64,000 bases of DNA from JADJOY01 sp016713535 [NCBI: Deltaproteobacteria bacterium] (GCA_016713535.1 JADJOY010000040.1:1-64000), one strand, 5' to 3'. Shown: positions 38,151-49,940, counted from the first letter of the stretch. A program made the numbers and translations. Notes: generated by a model not told the origin, from the sequence alone.

Positions 38151-39232
38151 ATGAGCGCGAAGATCGGGATCGTCACCGGCGGCGGGGATTGCCCCGGGCT
38201 CAACGCGGTGATCCGCGCGGTCGCGCGCACCGCCGCCCATCAGGGCTGGGAGACGATCGGCTTCCTGGGTGGCTACGACGGGTTGCTCGAGCCGGCACAG
38301 GTCCGGCCGATCGAGTACCACGAGCTCGATGGCCTGCTGTTACGTGGCGGCACCATCCTCGGCACGGCCAACCGCGGCCGCTTCGCTGCCAAGACCGGCC
38401 ACGGGGATGCGCAGCGCATCCCGGCCGCCACCCTCGACGAAGCCAGGGCGACGATCGACAAGCTCGGCGTCACCGCGCTGGTCTGCATCGGTGGCGACGG
38501 TTCCTCAGCATCGCCCACCAGCTCCACGAGCACGGCATCCCGATCGTGGGCATCCCCAAGACGATCGACAACGACCTCGCCGCCACCTACATGACCTTCG
38601 GTTTCGACTCGGCGGTCGCGTGCGCGACCGATGCGCTCGACCGCCTCCACACCACCGCCGAGAGCCATCGTCGCGTCATGATCCTCGAGGTGATGGGCCG
38701 CTACGCGGGGTGGATCGCGATGATGTCGGGGATCGCCGGAGGCGCCGAGGTGATCCTGATCCCCGAGATCCCGTTCCGCATCGAGAGCGTGTGCGAGGCG
38801 GTCGCGGCGCGTGAACGCCTCGGCAAGCACCACACCATCGTGGTCGCCGCCGAAGGGGCCCGCCCACACGGCGGGACCTTCGCCACCGTGGGTGAGCAGG
38901 CCAGCGATCGCGAGGCGCGCCTCGGCGGCCTCGGCGCGATGGTGGGCAGCGAGATCGAGAAGCGCACCGGCAAGGAGACGCGCGTGGTGGTGCTCGGACA
39001 CCTCCAGCGCGGCGGCAGCCCGACCCACTGGGACCGCGCCCTGTGCACGGTATTCGGCGCCAAGGCCGTGGAGCTGGTGAAGGCCGGCGCGCTCGGCCGG
39101 ATGGTGACCTACACCGGCTCGTCGGTGGACTCGGTACCCCTCGCCGACGCGGTCGGCCACATTCGCACGGTGCCGCCCGACGGTGGGCTCGCCAGCACCG
39201 CGCGCGCGCTCGGCATCTGCCTCGGCGAGTGA
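38151..39232 (+). CDS. pfkA: 6-phosphofructokinase (one frameshift)
   Basis: The enzyme phosphorylates fructose 6-phosphate in glycolysis. The N-terminus has IGIVTGGGDCPGLNAVIRAV and LLLRGGTILGTANRGRF, and the ATP site has CIGGDGS. PKTIDNDLAATYMTFGFDSA and MGRYAGWIAMMSGIAGGAEV are the substrate-binding segments. One base is missing near 38503, right after GGDGS, so the frame must be corrected. GGDGS (not GGDD) favours ATP, while Lys in PKTIDND is the residue usually seen in pyrophosphate-type or group III enzymes. It is the first gene of a four-gene plus-strand run. Confidence 0.9.
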
Positions 39233-39266
39233 GCGTCCCGCGCCCACGGGGCGCCGGGAGAGTGCG

Positions 39267-40986
39267 ATGGATGCGCCCAACGTGAAGCTCTCGCGAGAGT
39301 CGTGGGGCCGCTGGCTGCGCACCATTCGTGCCTTCGTCACCTCCGAGGTGGGTCGACGCGCGGCGGTGCTGTTCGCGCTGCTGCTCGCGTTCCTGGTCGG
39401 GATCAACGGCCTCAACGTGCTGAACAGCTACGTGGGCCGCGACTTCATGACGGAGATCGAGCACAAGTCGACGGCCGGATTCGTCTACAAGGGCGCGCTC
39501 TACGTCGGCGTGTTCGCGCTCACGACGATCGCCGCGGTGCTCTACCGGTTCACCGAGGAGCGCCTCGCGCTGCTTTGGCGGCAGTGGCTGACCCAGCGGA
39601 TCGTGCGCCGCTACGTCTCGGACGCCACGTACTTCCGGCTCCGTGACGCGGGCGAGCTCGCCAACCCCGACCAGCGCATCGCCGACGACGTCCGCACCTT
39701 CACCGCGATGACGCTCTCGCTGGCGCTGGTGCTGCTCAACGCGACCTTCACCGTGATCGCGTTCGCGGGCGTCATGTGGTCGATCAGCCCGCGGCTCTTC
39801 GTCGTCGCGGCGGTGTACGCGGCGATCGGCTCGGTGCTGACGATCCTGTTCGGGCGGCCACTGGTGTGGCTCAACTACAACCAGGCGGACCGTGAGGCCA
39901 GCTTGCGCTCGGAGCTGGTGCACGTGCGCGAGAACGCCGAATCCATCGCGCTCGGGGGGCGCGAGGGGCAGCTCCGCGAGCGCATCCTGAACCGCGTCGA
40001 CCAGGTGGTCGTGAACACCCGTCGCATCATCGCGGTGAACCGCAACCTCGGCTTCTTCACCACGGGCTACAACTACCTCATCCAGATCATCCCGGTGCTG
40101 ATCGTGGCGCCGCTCTTCATCGCCGGGAAGGCCGAGTTCGGCGTGATCTCGCAATCGGCGATGGCGTTCTCTCACCTGGTCGCGGCGTTCTCGGTGATCA
40201 TCAGTCAGTTCCAGGCCATCTCGTCCTACGCGGTCGTGCTCGCGCGGCTCGGGGTCCTCACCGAGGCCGTCGAGCAGGCCGACATCCGCGGCGCTGGCTC
40301 GCGGATCACCATCGACACCACGCGCGACGAGCTCGGCTACGCCGACCTGACGCTGCGCTCGGCGCGCGACGGGCGCACGCTGGTCGAGCGCCTCACCCTG
40401 GACGTGCCGCGCGGCCGACGAGTGCTGGTCGCGGGCCCGAACGAGTCCGCGCGCGTGGCGCTGTTCCGCGCCACCGCGGGACTCTTCGACTCCGGCGAGG
40501 GGCTCGTCCGGCGCCCCGCGAACGGACGCATCCTGTTCCTCACCGAGCGTCCGTACGTGCCACCCGGCAGCTTGCGGCAGGCGGTCGTGCCACCCGGCCG
40601 CGAGCGCGAGATCGACGACGCGCGCATCCTCGAGACCCTCGCCGCGCTCGGCGCCACCAAGGTCGCGGCGCGCGCCGGTGAGCTCGACGCGGAGCGCGAC
40701 TGGGACGACTTGCTCTCGCTCGGCGAGCAGCAGCTCGTGGCGCTCGCCCGCGTGATCGTCGCAGCGCCGGTCTTCGCACTCCTCGATCGTCCCACCACCA
40801 CGCTCGGCGACGAGAGCGTGCTCAACGTGCTCGACGTGCTCGCCGCGCGAGACATCACGGCCGTGACCTTCGCCGCCGACGCCATCCTCGTCGCGCACCA
40901 CGACTGCTGCCTGACCCTCGAGGACGACGGGGGTTCCGCTGGCAGGCTGGCTGACCCGCGAACACCAAGGAGAACCTCCTCGATGA
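39267..40986 (+). CDS. SbmA/BacA-YddA-like ABC protein with dead ATPase domain
   Basis: The N-terminal 300 residues match the ABC_membrane_2 domain of SbmA/BacA and ABCD-type transporters: FVTSEVGRRAAVLFALLLAF, FYKG-like FVYKGALYVGVF, RWLTQRIVRRYVSDATYFRL and NPDQRIADDVRTFT. The C-terminal nucleotide-binding domain keeps the signature LSLGEQQLVALARVIVA, but Walker A reads GPNESARVAL without the P-loop lysine, and Walker B reads FALLDRPTTTLGDE without the catalytic glutamate. It is thus probably not an ATPase by itself. A one-G excess near 40935 fuses it with the next gene in the raw frame; the true stop (TGA at 40984) overlaps the GH94 ATG as ATGA. Confidence 0.8.
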
Positions 40987-43900
40987 CCCTGCTCGAACCG
41001 GCGCGACTCGAGAGCCCATCCGGGCTCGCGGTGCAGGTGTGCGCAAACGGCGCGATCCGGCGCGTCGACCACCGCGACGTGATGCTCAACCTCTTCCTCG
41101 GCACCGAGCTCGACGGCGCCGCGGGGGGGCTCTTCCTGCGCCGCCACGGTGAGCGATCGCGGTGGATCCCGCTCACCGGACCGCGCGCCCCGGGGAGGGT
41201 CTCGAGCGACGACGGCGGGCTGGTGATCGAGGGTGCCTGGGACGAGCTCGCGTTCCGCGCCGAGCTCCGCCTCGCCGAATCCGTGCCGGCCTGGTTCTGG
41301 CACGTGACGCTCGTGAACCAGGGCGAGGACGCCGAGACCGTCGACCTCGTGTTCGCGCAGGACCTGGCCCTCCACGACTACGGGATGATCCGGCTCAACG
41401 AGTACTACGTGAGCCAGTACGTCGACCACACGCCGCTCGACCATCCGAGCGTCGGAGTGGTGGTGGCCTCTCGCCAGAACCTGTCGGTGGCCGGGCGGCA
41501 TCCGTGGACCGTGATCGGCTCGCTCGGGCGCGGCGTGAGCTTCGCCACCGACGCCCTCGACCTGGTCGGGCTCGCGGCGCGCGCGGGCACCGGTGCCGAT
41601 GGGCTCGACACGGCGCGCCTCGCCGGGGTGCGCCACCAGCACGAGCACTCGCTGGTCGCGATCCAGGACGAGGCGACGGTGCTCGAGCCCGGCGCCTCGG
41701 CGACGCGCGGCTTCTTCGTGTGGTTCGAGCCCGACCACCCGGGGGTGACCGCGGAGGCCGACCTCTCCTTGGTCGACCAGGCGCTCGCCCTCCCCGAGGC
41801 GGACGGGACCGCCCGCGTGACCGCGGTGAAGGCCACGGCCGATCCGGGCGGAGGCGCCGCGACGCTCTTCTCGGCGTGCCCGCGCCTCGCCGTCCGCGAG
41901 CTCGACGAGGGTGAGCTCGAGCGCCACTTCGGGGCCGAGCGACGCGCGATCGAGCGCTCGGACGCGGGGCTGCTCTCGTTCTTCACCGGCACGCAGGCGC
42001 ACGTGGCACTACCGGCCAAGGAGCTCGCCGGGCTGCGGCCACACGGTCAGATCCTGCGCTCCGGAGCGGCGCTCGTCCCCGAGGAGACGGCGCTCACGTC
42101 GACGGTGTGGATGGGGGGCGTCTTCCACTCGATGATCACGCAGGGGCACGTCAGCATCAACCGCTTCCTCTCGACCACCCACGGCTACCTCGGGCTCTTC
42201 CACTCCCACGGCCAGCGGATGTTCGTCGAGCTCGGCGGTGGCTGGCGGCTCCTCGACCAGCCCTCGGCGTTCGAGATGACACCGAGCAGCGCGCGCTGGC
42301 TCTACGCTCACGCCGAAGGGGTGCTGGAGATCCGGAGCTGGGCGAGCGTCGAGCGTCACGAGCTGTGGCTCGCGGCGCGAGTCCTCGAAGGCCTGCCGTG
42401 CCGCTTCCTGATCTCCCACCACGTCGCGATGAACGGCGACGACGGCGCGGTCCCCGGCCCGGTGCGCTTCGACCACGACGCCGCGGGCCTCGCGATCCGC
42501 GCGATCCCCGATAGCGACGTCGGGCGCCGTTTTCCCGAGGGGACCTTCCGCATCGACCCGACCCTCGGCACGAGCCTCGAGCGCGTCGGCGGCGACGAGC
42601 TGCTTTTCGTCGACGGCCGCTCGCGCAACCAGCCGTTCCTGACGCTCGTCACCGCGCCCAGCGCGTCGATCGGAGTGCGCATCACCGGTCACCTGATCGC
42701 CGAGGGCGACGATCCGATCCACGCCGAGGACGTGGACGACCACGCAGATACCGACGCCGCAGCAGCAGCGCGGCGGTGGGCGCGCTCCGAGCTCCCCCTC
42801 GCCTTGCCCGCCGCGACCACGAAAGCGCACGGCGCCGACGCGTCGACGACCGTCGCCGAGCTGCGCGAGATCCTTCCCTGGCTCGCCCACGACGCGCTCG
42901 TCCACTACCTCTCGCCGCGTGGCCTCGAGCAGTACTCGGGCGGCGGCTGGGGAACCCGCGACGTGTGCCAGGGGCCGGTCGAGCTGCTGCTCGCGATCGG
43001 CGAGTGGGGGCCGATCCGGGGCGTGCTGACACGCGTCTTCCGCAACCAGAACACCGACGGTGACTGGCCGCAGTGGTTCATGTTCTTCGAGCGCGAGCGC
43101 ACCATCCGGCCCGGCGACTCGCACGGCGACATCGTGTTCTGGCCGCTGCTCTGCTCTCGGCCAGTATCTGCTCGCGTCCGACGACTTCGACTTCCTCGAC
43201 GAGCTCGTGCCGTTCTTCCACGCCGACGGCGACGAGCACGCCGAGCACGCCCCGATCACCACCCACGTCGAGCGCGCGCTCGCGCTCGTCGAGACCCGCC
43301 TCATCCCCGGCACGCGCCTGGTCTCGTACGGCCACGGCGACTGGAACGACTCGCTCCAGCCCGTGGACCGGGACCTCGCCGAGCACCTCGTCAGCGCTTG
43401 GACCGTGACCCTCCATCACCAGTCCTTCGCGACGCTGGCGGCGGCGCTCGAGCGCGCCGGACGCGCGCCGCTGGCCGCGCGCCTCGCCGCGGCGCTGCCG
43501 GGGATCCGAGAGGATTTCCAGCGCGACGCGGTGATCGACGACGTCATCGCGGGTTTCGTGCATTTCCCCACCGAAGGCACGCCGCACCCGGTCATCCACC
43601 CCCGCGACGCGGCCACCGGGGTCCGCTACAGCTTGCTGCCGATGATCCACGCCATCCTCGCCGACCTGCTCACCCCGGCGCAGGTGGATCGCCACCGCGA
43701 GGTCATCCGCCGACACCTGCTCGCGCCCGACGGCGCTCGGCTCTTCGACCGGCCCTTCCCGTACCGGGGCGGTGTCCAGCGCCAGTTCCAGCGCGCGGAG
43801 GCGAGCACGTTCTTCGGCCGCGAGGTCGGCATCATGTACACGCACGCACACCTCCGGTACGCGGAGGCGATGGCGCACCTCGGCGACGCCGGGGCCTTGG

Positions 43901-44415
43901 TGCTCGCGCTGCGGCAGGCGAATCCTGTCGGGCTCGCCGGCGCGGTGCCCAATGCTCGGCTGCGGCAGGCGAACTGCTACACGTCGTCGTCGGACGCCGA
44001 CTTCCGCGATCGTTACGACGCGATCGCCCACTACGACCGGCTTCTCTCCGGGAAGGTCGCCGTCGAAGGGGGATGGCGGGTCTACTCGAGCGGCGCGGGG
44101 ATCGCTTTCCGGCTCATCCGCGAGTGTCTGCTCGGAGTGCGGCTCAGGCGCTCGACCGTCACCCTCGACCCGGTGCTCCCGCGCGCGTTCGACGGCCTCG
44201 TCGCGACGTTCGTGATCGACGGACGCGCCGTCGAGATCCACTACCGGGTCGGCGCGCGCGGTCACGGGCCCCGCGCCCTCACCCTCGACGGCAAGGATCT
44301 GCCGTTCGAGCGCGAGGCCAATCCCTGGCGCACCGGCGGCGCCGTCGTGGCGATGGACGCGTTGAGGGCGGGCCTCGGCGGCGGTCCACACGTGCTGACG
44401 GTCGAGCTCGACTGA
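40983..44415 (+). CDS. GH94 phosphorylase, 1,2-beta-oligoglucan phosphorylase-like
   Basis: The 1,140-residue enzyme is a glycoside phosphorylase of family GH94, which splits beta-glucosides with phosphate to give sugar 1-phosphate. An N-terminal beta-sandwich part (LALHDYGMIRLNEYYVSQYV) and a middle section with STVWMGGVFHSMITQGHVSI precede the catalytic (alpha/alpha)6 barrel. LEQYSGGGWGTRDVCQGPVE and SYGHGDWNDSLQPV carry the catalytic Asp (GDWND). Length and N-terminal domains fit 1,2-beta-oligoglucan phosphorylases better than cellobiose phosphorylases of about 800 residues. One extra T near 43151 breaks the frame after FWPLL. Specificity is inferred. Confidence 0.82.
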
Positions 44416-44426
44416 GCGGAGCGACG

Positions 44427-47400
44427 ATGCGTGACGAGATCCTCGACGATTTCCGCGACACCAGCGGCTGGCTCGCGGTCGCCTCCGGCCAGGCCGAGCT
44501 CACCCTCACCCCCGACCCGAGCCCCGGGGGCGCAGCGCTGCGCCTCGCGTACGACTTCCACGGCAGCGGCGGGTTCGTGGTCGCGCGCAAGGTCTTCGCG
44601 CGCGCGATGCCGAGCGTGTGGGCGCTGACCATGCGAGTGCGCGGCGCCGCACCCGCCAACAAGCTCGAGATCAAGCTCGCGGATCCCTCCGACAAGAACG
44701 TGTGGTGGTGGCACCGCGACGCTTACGAGTTCCCGGCGGAGTGGAGCACGCTACGCATCCGCTCGAGTGAGGTCGGCTTCGCGTGGGGCCCGGCGGGTGG
44801 CGGCTCACTCACCACGCTCGGCGCGCTCGAGATCGCGATCGCCGCCGGTCCCGGAGGGCGCGGCACGGTGTGGCTCGAGGACCTGCGCTTCGAGAACCTC
44901 GAGCTGACCGCCCCGCCGGTCGTTCGCGCGTCCTCGAGCGCCGCCGGTCATGCCGCCGGGAACGTGCTCGACCGATCGGCCGCCACGAGCTGGCGCGCCG
45001 CGAGCGACGGGGCGCCGGCCTGGCTCGCCCCCTAGACTTCGGCGCCGAGCACGAGCTCGGCGGCCTGGTGATCGACTGGGCCGATGCGAAACGTCCCGGT
45101 CGATCGCCGTGGAGACGAGCGACGACGGTGTCACGTGGGCCGAGCGGTGGAGCGCGGCCGACGCCGAGGGCGCGCGCAGCTACGTGTACCTGGCGGGCGG
45201 CGCGCGTACGCGCCATCTTCGCCTCCGCTTCCGCTCGGGCTCGGAAGGAGCGTTCGGCGTCACCCACCTCGACGTCCGACCGTTCGACTTCTCGCGATCG
45301 CTCGAGGAGTTCTTCCACGCGGTCGCGGCGAGCGAGCCGCGCGGCCACCATCCCCGCTGGCTGTCCCGCGAGCAGACGTACTGGACCCCGGTCAACGCCG
45401 ACGGCGGCGCCGTCGCGCCGATCCTCAACGAGGAGGGGATGCTCGAGCCCGACCGGGCGAGTTTCTCGCTCGAGCCGTTCCTGTTCGTCGACGGCTCGCT
45501 CCTCACCTGGGCCGACGTCGAGGTCGCGACGTCGCTCGCCGACGGCGATCTGCCGATTCCCACGTCGTGCTGGCGCTCGCGCGACGGGTTCACGCTCACC
45601 ACGACGGCGTTCGCCACCGACCCGGGCTGCGGCCCCGTCGCCTACGTCCGCTACCAGGTCACCAATGGCGGGGGCGAGGCACGCGCGGTGCGGCTCTTCC
45701 TCGCGATCCGGCCGTTCCAGGTGAGCCCGCCGTGGCAGGCCTTCCAGGGAATCGGCGGCACCAGCAAGATCTCCCGCCTCGTGTGGGCGGACGGCGCCGT
45801 CGAGGTCGAGGGACGGCTGCGCAAGCGGGTGGTGCCGATCACCGCGCCGAGCGGCTTCGGCGCCGCCGCGTTCGAGCAAGGTGGCGTGGTCCGCCACCTC
45901 GTGGCCGGCGAGCTGCCGGCTCGTGCGGAGGTGAGCGACCCCTTCGAGCACGCCTCGGGCGCTCTCGCCTGGGACCTCGCGCTGGCACCCGGTGCCTCGG
46001 CCGAGGTGCTGGTCGCGGTGCCGTACGGCGAGAGCGGCGCGGCCGCGGCGGACGTGCGGCAGGCCTCGGCCTCGATCTCGCTGGCCGAGCACACGCGCGG
46101 CTGGCGCGAGAAGCTCGGCCGGGTGCGGATCTCCCTCGGCGGCGGTCCCGCGGAGGCCGTCACGAGCGTACGCACCGCGACCGCCCACATCCTCGTCAAC
46201 CGCGACCGCGTGGCGATCCAGCCCGGGCCGCGCCGCTACACCCGCTCGTGGGTGCGCGACGGCGCGACCATGGCGGCGGCGCTGCTGCGCATGGGTCTCA
46301 CCGACGAGGTCCGCGACTTCATCCGCTGGTACGCGCCCTACCAGCGCGCCGACGGCAACGTGCCGTGCGCCGTCGACCACGCCGGCGCCGACTGGCTCCC
46401 CGAGCACGACAGCCACGGCCAGCTCGTGTTTCTGGTCGCCGAGTACTTCCGCTTCACCGGCGACCGCTCCCTGGTGAGCGAGCTGTGGTCGGCGGTGGTT
46501 CGCGCCGTGGACTACCTCGAGGTGCTGCGCGCCACGCGGCTCACTCCCGAGTTCGCGAGCCCGCCCCGTCAGGCGTGCTACGGGATCCTCCCCGAGTCGG
46601 CCAGCCACGAGGGCTACCTCGCCCATCCCGTGCACGCGTACTGGGACGACTTCTGGGCGCTGCGCGGGATCGGCGACGCGGTGCTGCTGGCGCGGGTGAT
46701 GGGCGACGCGGCCGCCGAGACGCGCTTCGCCGCGCTCGCGCGGTCGTTCCACGACTGCCTCTACTCCTCGATCGCCGAGACCATCCGCGCGCGCGACATC
46801 CCGTACGTGCCGGGCTCCGTCGAGTGGGCGGACTTCGATCCCACCGCCACGTCCACGGCCATCTCCACCACCGACGCCGCCGATCGCTTACCGGCGAAGG
46901 CGCTGGCCTGGACCTACGACGAGTACCTGCGTGGCGTCGGCCAGCGGATCCGTGGCGAGATCGACTGGAACAACTACACCGCTTACGAGATCCGGACACT
47001 CGGCGCGCTGGTGCGCCTCGGGCGTCGGGCGGACGCGCTCATGCTGTTGGACTTCTTCCTCGCCGACCGCCGGCCGCGCGCGTGGAACCAGTGGCCCGAG
47101 ATCTCGTGGCGCGACCCTCGGAGCCCGGGGCATCTCGGCGACGTGCCGCACTCGTGGATCGGCTCCGAGTTCGTGCTCGCGGTGCTCTCGCTCCTCGCCT
47201 ACGAGCGGCCGAGCGACGAAGCGCTTGTGGTCGCGGCCGGCGTGGGGGAGAGCTGGATCGAGAGGACCGACGTCGAGGTCGAGAAGCTCCCCACCTGGTG
47301 GGGGGCCTCTCTCCTACCGGCTGAGGCGCACGGGTCCCCGGGAGCTCACGCTCGAGCTGAGGTCCGGGATCGCGGCGCCGCCGGGCGGGATCGTGGTCCA

Positions 47401-47518
47401 GCCGCCACTGCCGGGCGCCCTCACCCAGGTCGACGTGGACGGCGCGCCTCACGCGAGGTTCGACGCCTCGAGCGTGTCGCTCGACGCCGGCCCCGCGACG
47501 GTCGTGATGCGGTTCTGA
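44427..47518 (+). CDS. (Alpha/alpha)6 glycosidase with discoidin/carbohydrate-binding domains (frameshifted)
   Basis: The N-terminal 150 residues are a beta-jelly-roll (DDFRDTSGWLAVASGQAELT) like CBM11/CIA30. A second discoidin-type (F5/8C) domain follows: AAGNVLDRSAATSWRAASDG, then IAVETSDDGVTWAERWSA. The rest is an (alpha/alpha)6-type catalytic barrel with RRYTRSWVRDGATMAAALLR, EHDSHGQLVFLVAEYFRFTG, GEIDWNNYTAYEIRTLG and SEFVLAVLSLLAYERPSDE. WVRDG resembles the active-site entrance of glucoamylase-like and amylo-alpha-1,6-glucosidase-like enzymes. Frameshifts occur near 45020, 45100 and 47303. It is the last gene of the glucan cluster, 11 bases after the GH94 gene. It has no signal peptide, so it may act in the cytoplasm. 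Confidence 0.7.
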
Positions 47519-47544
47519 TCGGGCAGGCGCCGCCCCTTCCGGGC

Positions 47545-49092
47545 CTACCTGCCGGGAGGCGGGGCGCCCGACTCGAGCTGCTCGCGGGCCTTTTCGCGTT
47601 GGCCCTCGATGTCGGTCATGAGCTTGTACGCGACGTAGTACTTGTAGATGTTCCGCACGTAGGTGGTCGTCTCGCGGCCGACCTTCTCCGCCGTCACGAT
47701 CTCGACGTTGTTGAACCACTTGTTCGGATCGAGGCCACGCTTCTCCGCTTCCTTGCGCATGCGCGCGATCTTCGCGGGCCCGGCGTTGTAGGAGGCGAAC
47801 GCGAACAACGTGCGGTTCGTCTCCTCGAAGTGGGCGTCGGCGAAGTACTGCGCCATCAGGTGGTCCATGTACTTCGCGCCCGCGTGGATGTTGGCGTCCG
47901 CCTGGCGGATGTCACCGACCTTCATCGACTGACCGGTGGCCGGCATGAGCTGCATGATGCCGACCGCTCCCACGGGACTCTTGGCGTCCTGGCGGAGCTG
48001 CGACTCCTGGTAGCCCTGCGCCGCGAGCATGAGCGGATCGAACGAGTAGCTCGCGGCGTGCTTCTCGAAGTAGTCGAGCGTCTGCTGGAAGCGCTGCCAC
48101 TCCTGCGAGTCGGTGCTGTTGGTGATCTGCTTGATGCCCTGCTGGTACTGCTTGAAGCGCACGGCCAGGACGCCCTGCTTCTTCATGTAGTTCACGTAGC
48201 AGTCGTCGAGCGCGGCCGCGAGCTCGGGGCTCCCCTTCCGGAAGGCCCAGCCCGTCTTGCCTCCCGCGTGCACCACGAGGTCCTCGCGAGGCTTCACCGC
48301 GGGCAGGATCCTGGCCCACAGGCGCGCCTTCCAGTCGTCGACGACGAGCAGGCCCACCAGCTTGGCCTGGAGCATCTCCATCAGGTCTTCGTCCTCGAGA
48401 GCATCAGGGACGAGGACGAGCGCGACCGCGGGCTTCTTCTCCGCCGCGAACCGCGCGTTGAGCGCGGTGAGGCTCTCGTAGCTGCTCGCCTTGCGCACGT
48501 GGACCGTCTTGCCGGCGAGGTCGTCGAGGCTTCCGACCTGCGGCGACGACGGTCCGGTCACCACGATCTCGCTCACCGGACGGCCCAGCTCGGGTGCGAA
48601 GAAGTCGACCTGCTCGAGGCGACCCTCGGTGACGGTCAGGTTGCCCGCGGCGATGTCGCCGAGCCCCTGCACGAGGCCCGGGATCAGCCGGTCACGGGTG
48701 GTCGGGATCATGTAGACGGTGAGCGGCCGCTTGCCGAGGCGCTTGGCGTACTTCTTGTTGAGGTAGCCCTCGAAGTCGCGCACCAATTCGGCGGTGAGCC
48801 CCCGCTCGCGCCCGCGGTCGTTGAAGTAGAGCGTGCGGCTGAACGGCACCAGCACCCGGATCAGGCGCCGGTCGAGCATCGCCTCGAAGTCGCCGGTCCA
48901 CGGCTTGACCGTGGTGGGCAGCGCGCGAGGACGGGTGGGCGCCGGTTCGGCGCCTTCGCGCGCGGTCCCCGCTGGAGACGGTGTGGCGGGGGCGTCGCTC
49001 GGCGCTGGTCCCAGCGCCGGGGCCGGCGGGGCCACCACCAGCAAGCTCGCGATCGCGATCGCGATCGCCACCGCTCGCCGCACGGTCGGCAT
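47545..49092 (-). CDS. mltF: MltF-like membrane-bound lytic murein transglycosylase
   Basis: The protein combines a periplasmic solute-binding (SBP_bac_3) domain (LVPFSRTLYFNDRGRERGLT, VTEGRLEQVDFFAPE) with a C-terminal transglycosylase domain: LMLAAQGYQESQLRQDAKSP carries the catalytic Glu in QESQ, then GAVGIMQLMPATGQSMKVGD, AGAKYMDHLM and FASYNAGPAKIARM. An N-terminal signal (VAIAIAIASLLVVAPPAPA) anchors or exports it. It cleaves peptidoglycan and is gated by the first domain. The ATG at 49092 or GTG at 49101 is the start. The upstream kinase-like gene ends 6 bases before it. Confidence 0.88.
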   Translation of the reverse strand: MPTVRRAVAIAIAIASLLVVAPPAPALGPAPSDAPATPSPAGTAREGAEPAPTRPRALPTTVKPWTGDFEAMLDRRLIRVLVPFSRTLYFNDRGRERGLTAELVRDFEGYLNKKYAKRLGKRPLTVYMIPTTRDRLIPGLVQGLGDIAAGNLTVTEGRLEQVDFFAPELGRPVSEIVVTGPSSPQVGSLDDLAGKTVHVRKASSYESLTALNARFAAEKKPAVALVLVPDALEDEDLMEMLQAKLVGLLVVDDWKARLWARILPAVKPREDLVVHAGGKTGWAFRKGSPELAAALDDCYVNYMKKQGVLAVRFKQYQQGIKQITNSTDSQEWQRFQQTLDYFEKHAASYSFDPLMLAAQGYQESQLRQDAKSPVGAVGIMQLMPATGQSMKVGDIRQADANIHAGAKYMDHLMAQYFADAHFEETNRTLFAFASYNAGPAKIARMRKEAEKRGLDPNKWFNNVEIVTAEKVGRETTTYVRNIYKYYVAYKLMTDIEGQREKAREQLESGAPPPGR

Positions 49093-49097
49093 CTCGT

Positions 49098-49731
49098 TCA
49101 CGCCTGCGCAGCGGCAACCAGGGCGGCGATGGCGCGCTCGGCGTCCAGCTTGTCCGTGTTGATCACCAGGTCGTAGTGGGTCGGCAGCTCCCTGTCGACC
49201 CCGTAGAAGCGCTTCAGGTAATCGGCTCGACCATCGTCGTCTCTGGCGATCTGGGCGCGGCCGTCTCCCCCCTGGAGGTCCTCGACACGCTTGGCACGCA
49301 CCTCCGGGAGAGGCGGTGACCAGTACGCGCAGGACATCGGTCCTCGCGGCGAGCGCCATCGACGCCGCATGGGCGACGATCACCGCGCCACCCTCCTCGG
49401 CGATCTCGTGGATCGCCTGGCGGATCAGTGCTCGGTGGTCGTCGGGCGCCGGCTCGGGCTCCTTGCCACGCAGGTCGTAGTAGTCGAAGTCCATGGTCTT
49501 GCGGACCATGTCCATCCCCGCGACGCCGATCGACTCGAGGAGCCGCTTCATCACGCTCGGCTTGCGTTCGGTGGCCGCGAGCTCCTCGGGGCTGAGCTTG
49601 GCTTTGGCCGCGGCGCGCTCGATGACCTCTTCGTCGACGTAGCGAAAGCCGAGCTTCTCGGCGAGGACCTGCGCGAGCGCCACACCGACCGATCCGAACG
49701 TCCGCGACACGCACACCACTCGCACTTTCAT
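49098..49731 (-). CDS. Cytidylate-kinase-like P-loop protein (one frameshift)
   Basis: The N-terminus MKVRVVCVSRTFGSVGVALA replaces the normal GxxGxGKS loop by FGSVG as in the cytidylate-kinase-like family. GFRYVDEEVIERAAAKAKLS, RQAIHEIAEEGGAVIVAHAA and LRVLVTASPEVRAKRVEDLQ follow. The C-terminal DYLKRFYGVDRELPTHYDLV then NTDKLDAERAIAALV completes the kinase pattern. A frameshift near 49315 merges the raw frame with MltF. The ATG follows GGAGGTG. The 211-residue product could be a nucleoside or lipid kinase with unknown substrate. Only the fold family is supported. Confidence 0.7.
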
Positions 49732-49940
49732 GCGCACACCTCCGACGCAGGCTGATGGGGGAGCGCGATCGTAACACCAGCGTTCCCGCGCCAAAAACCC
49801 CGATCCAGCAGCCCACGCAACGCCCCGATCGGGCACGTGGACGGGGTGGTGGGAATGTCCGATGCTCCGCGGGCCGCCGCGGTGGCCACGATGCTCCAGG
49901 TACCGCGGCCACCCGACTCAGTCCCGGACGGAGGAGACCC

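Noticed and set aside
39183-45035. A 1,950-residue ABC transporter-GH94-discoidin fusion protein
   Set aside because: The reading passes through a G run near 40935; removing one G restores a stop at 40984-40986 that overlaps the GH94 ATG in the usual ATGA manner. The GH94 frame is also broken near 43151, and the real continuation lies in another frame.
47545-49836. A 763-residue kinase-transglycosylase fusion
   Set aside because: The kinase-like protein continues in another frame after 49315 and ends at 49098, just before MltF's own start and signal peptide. The fusion is a frameshift artefact.
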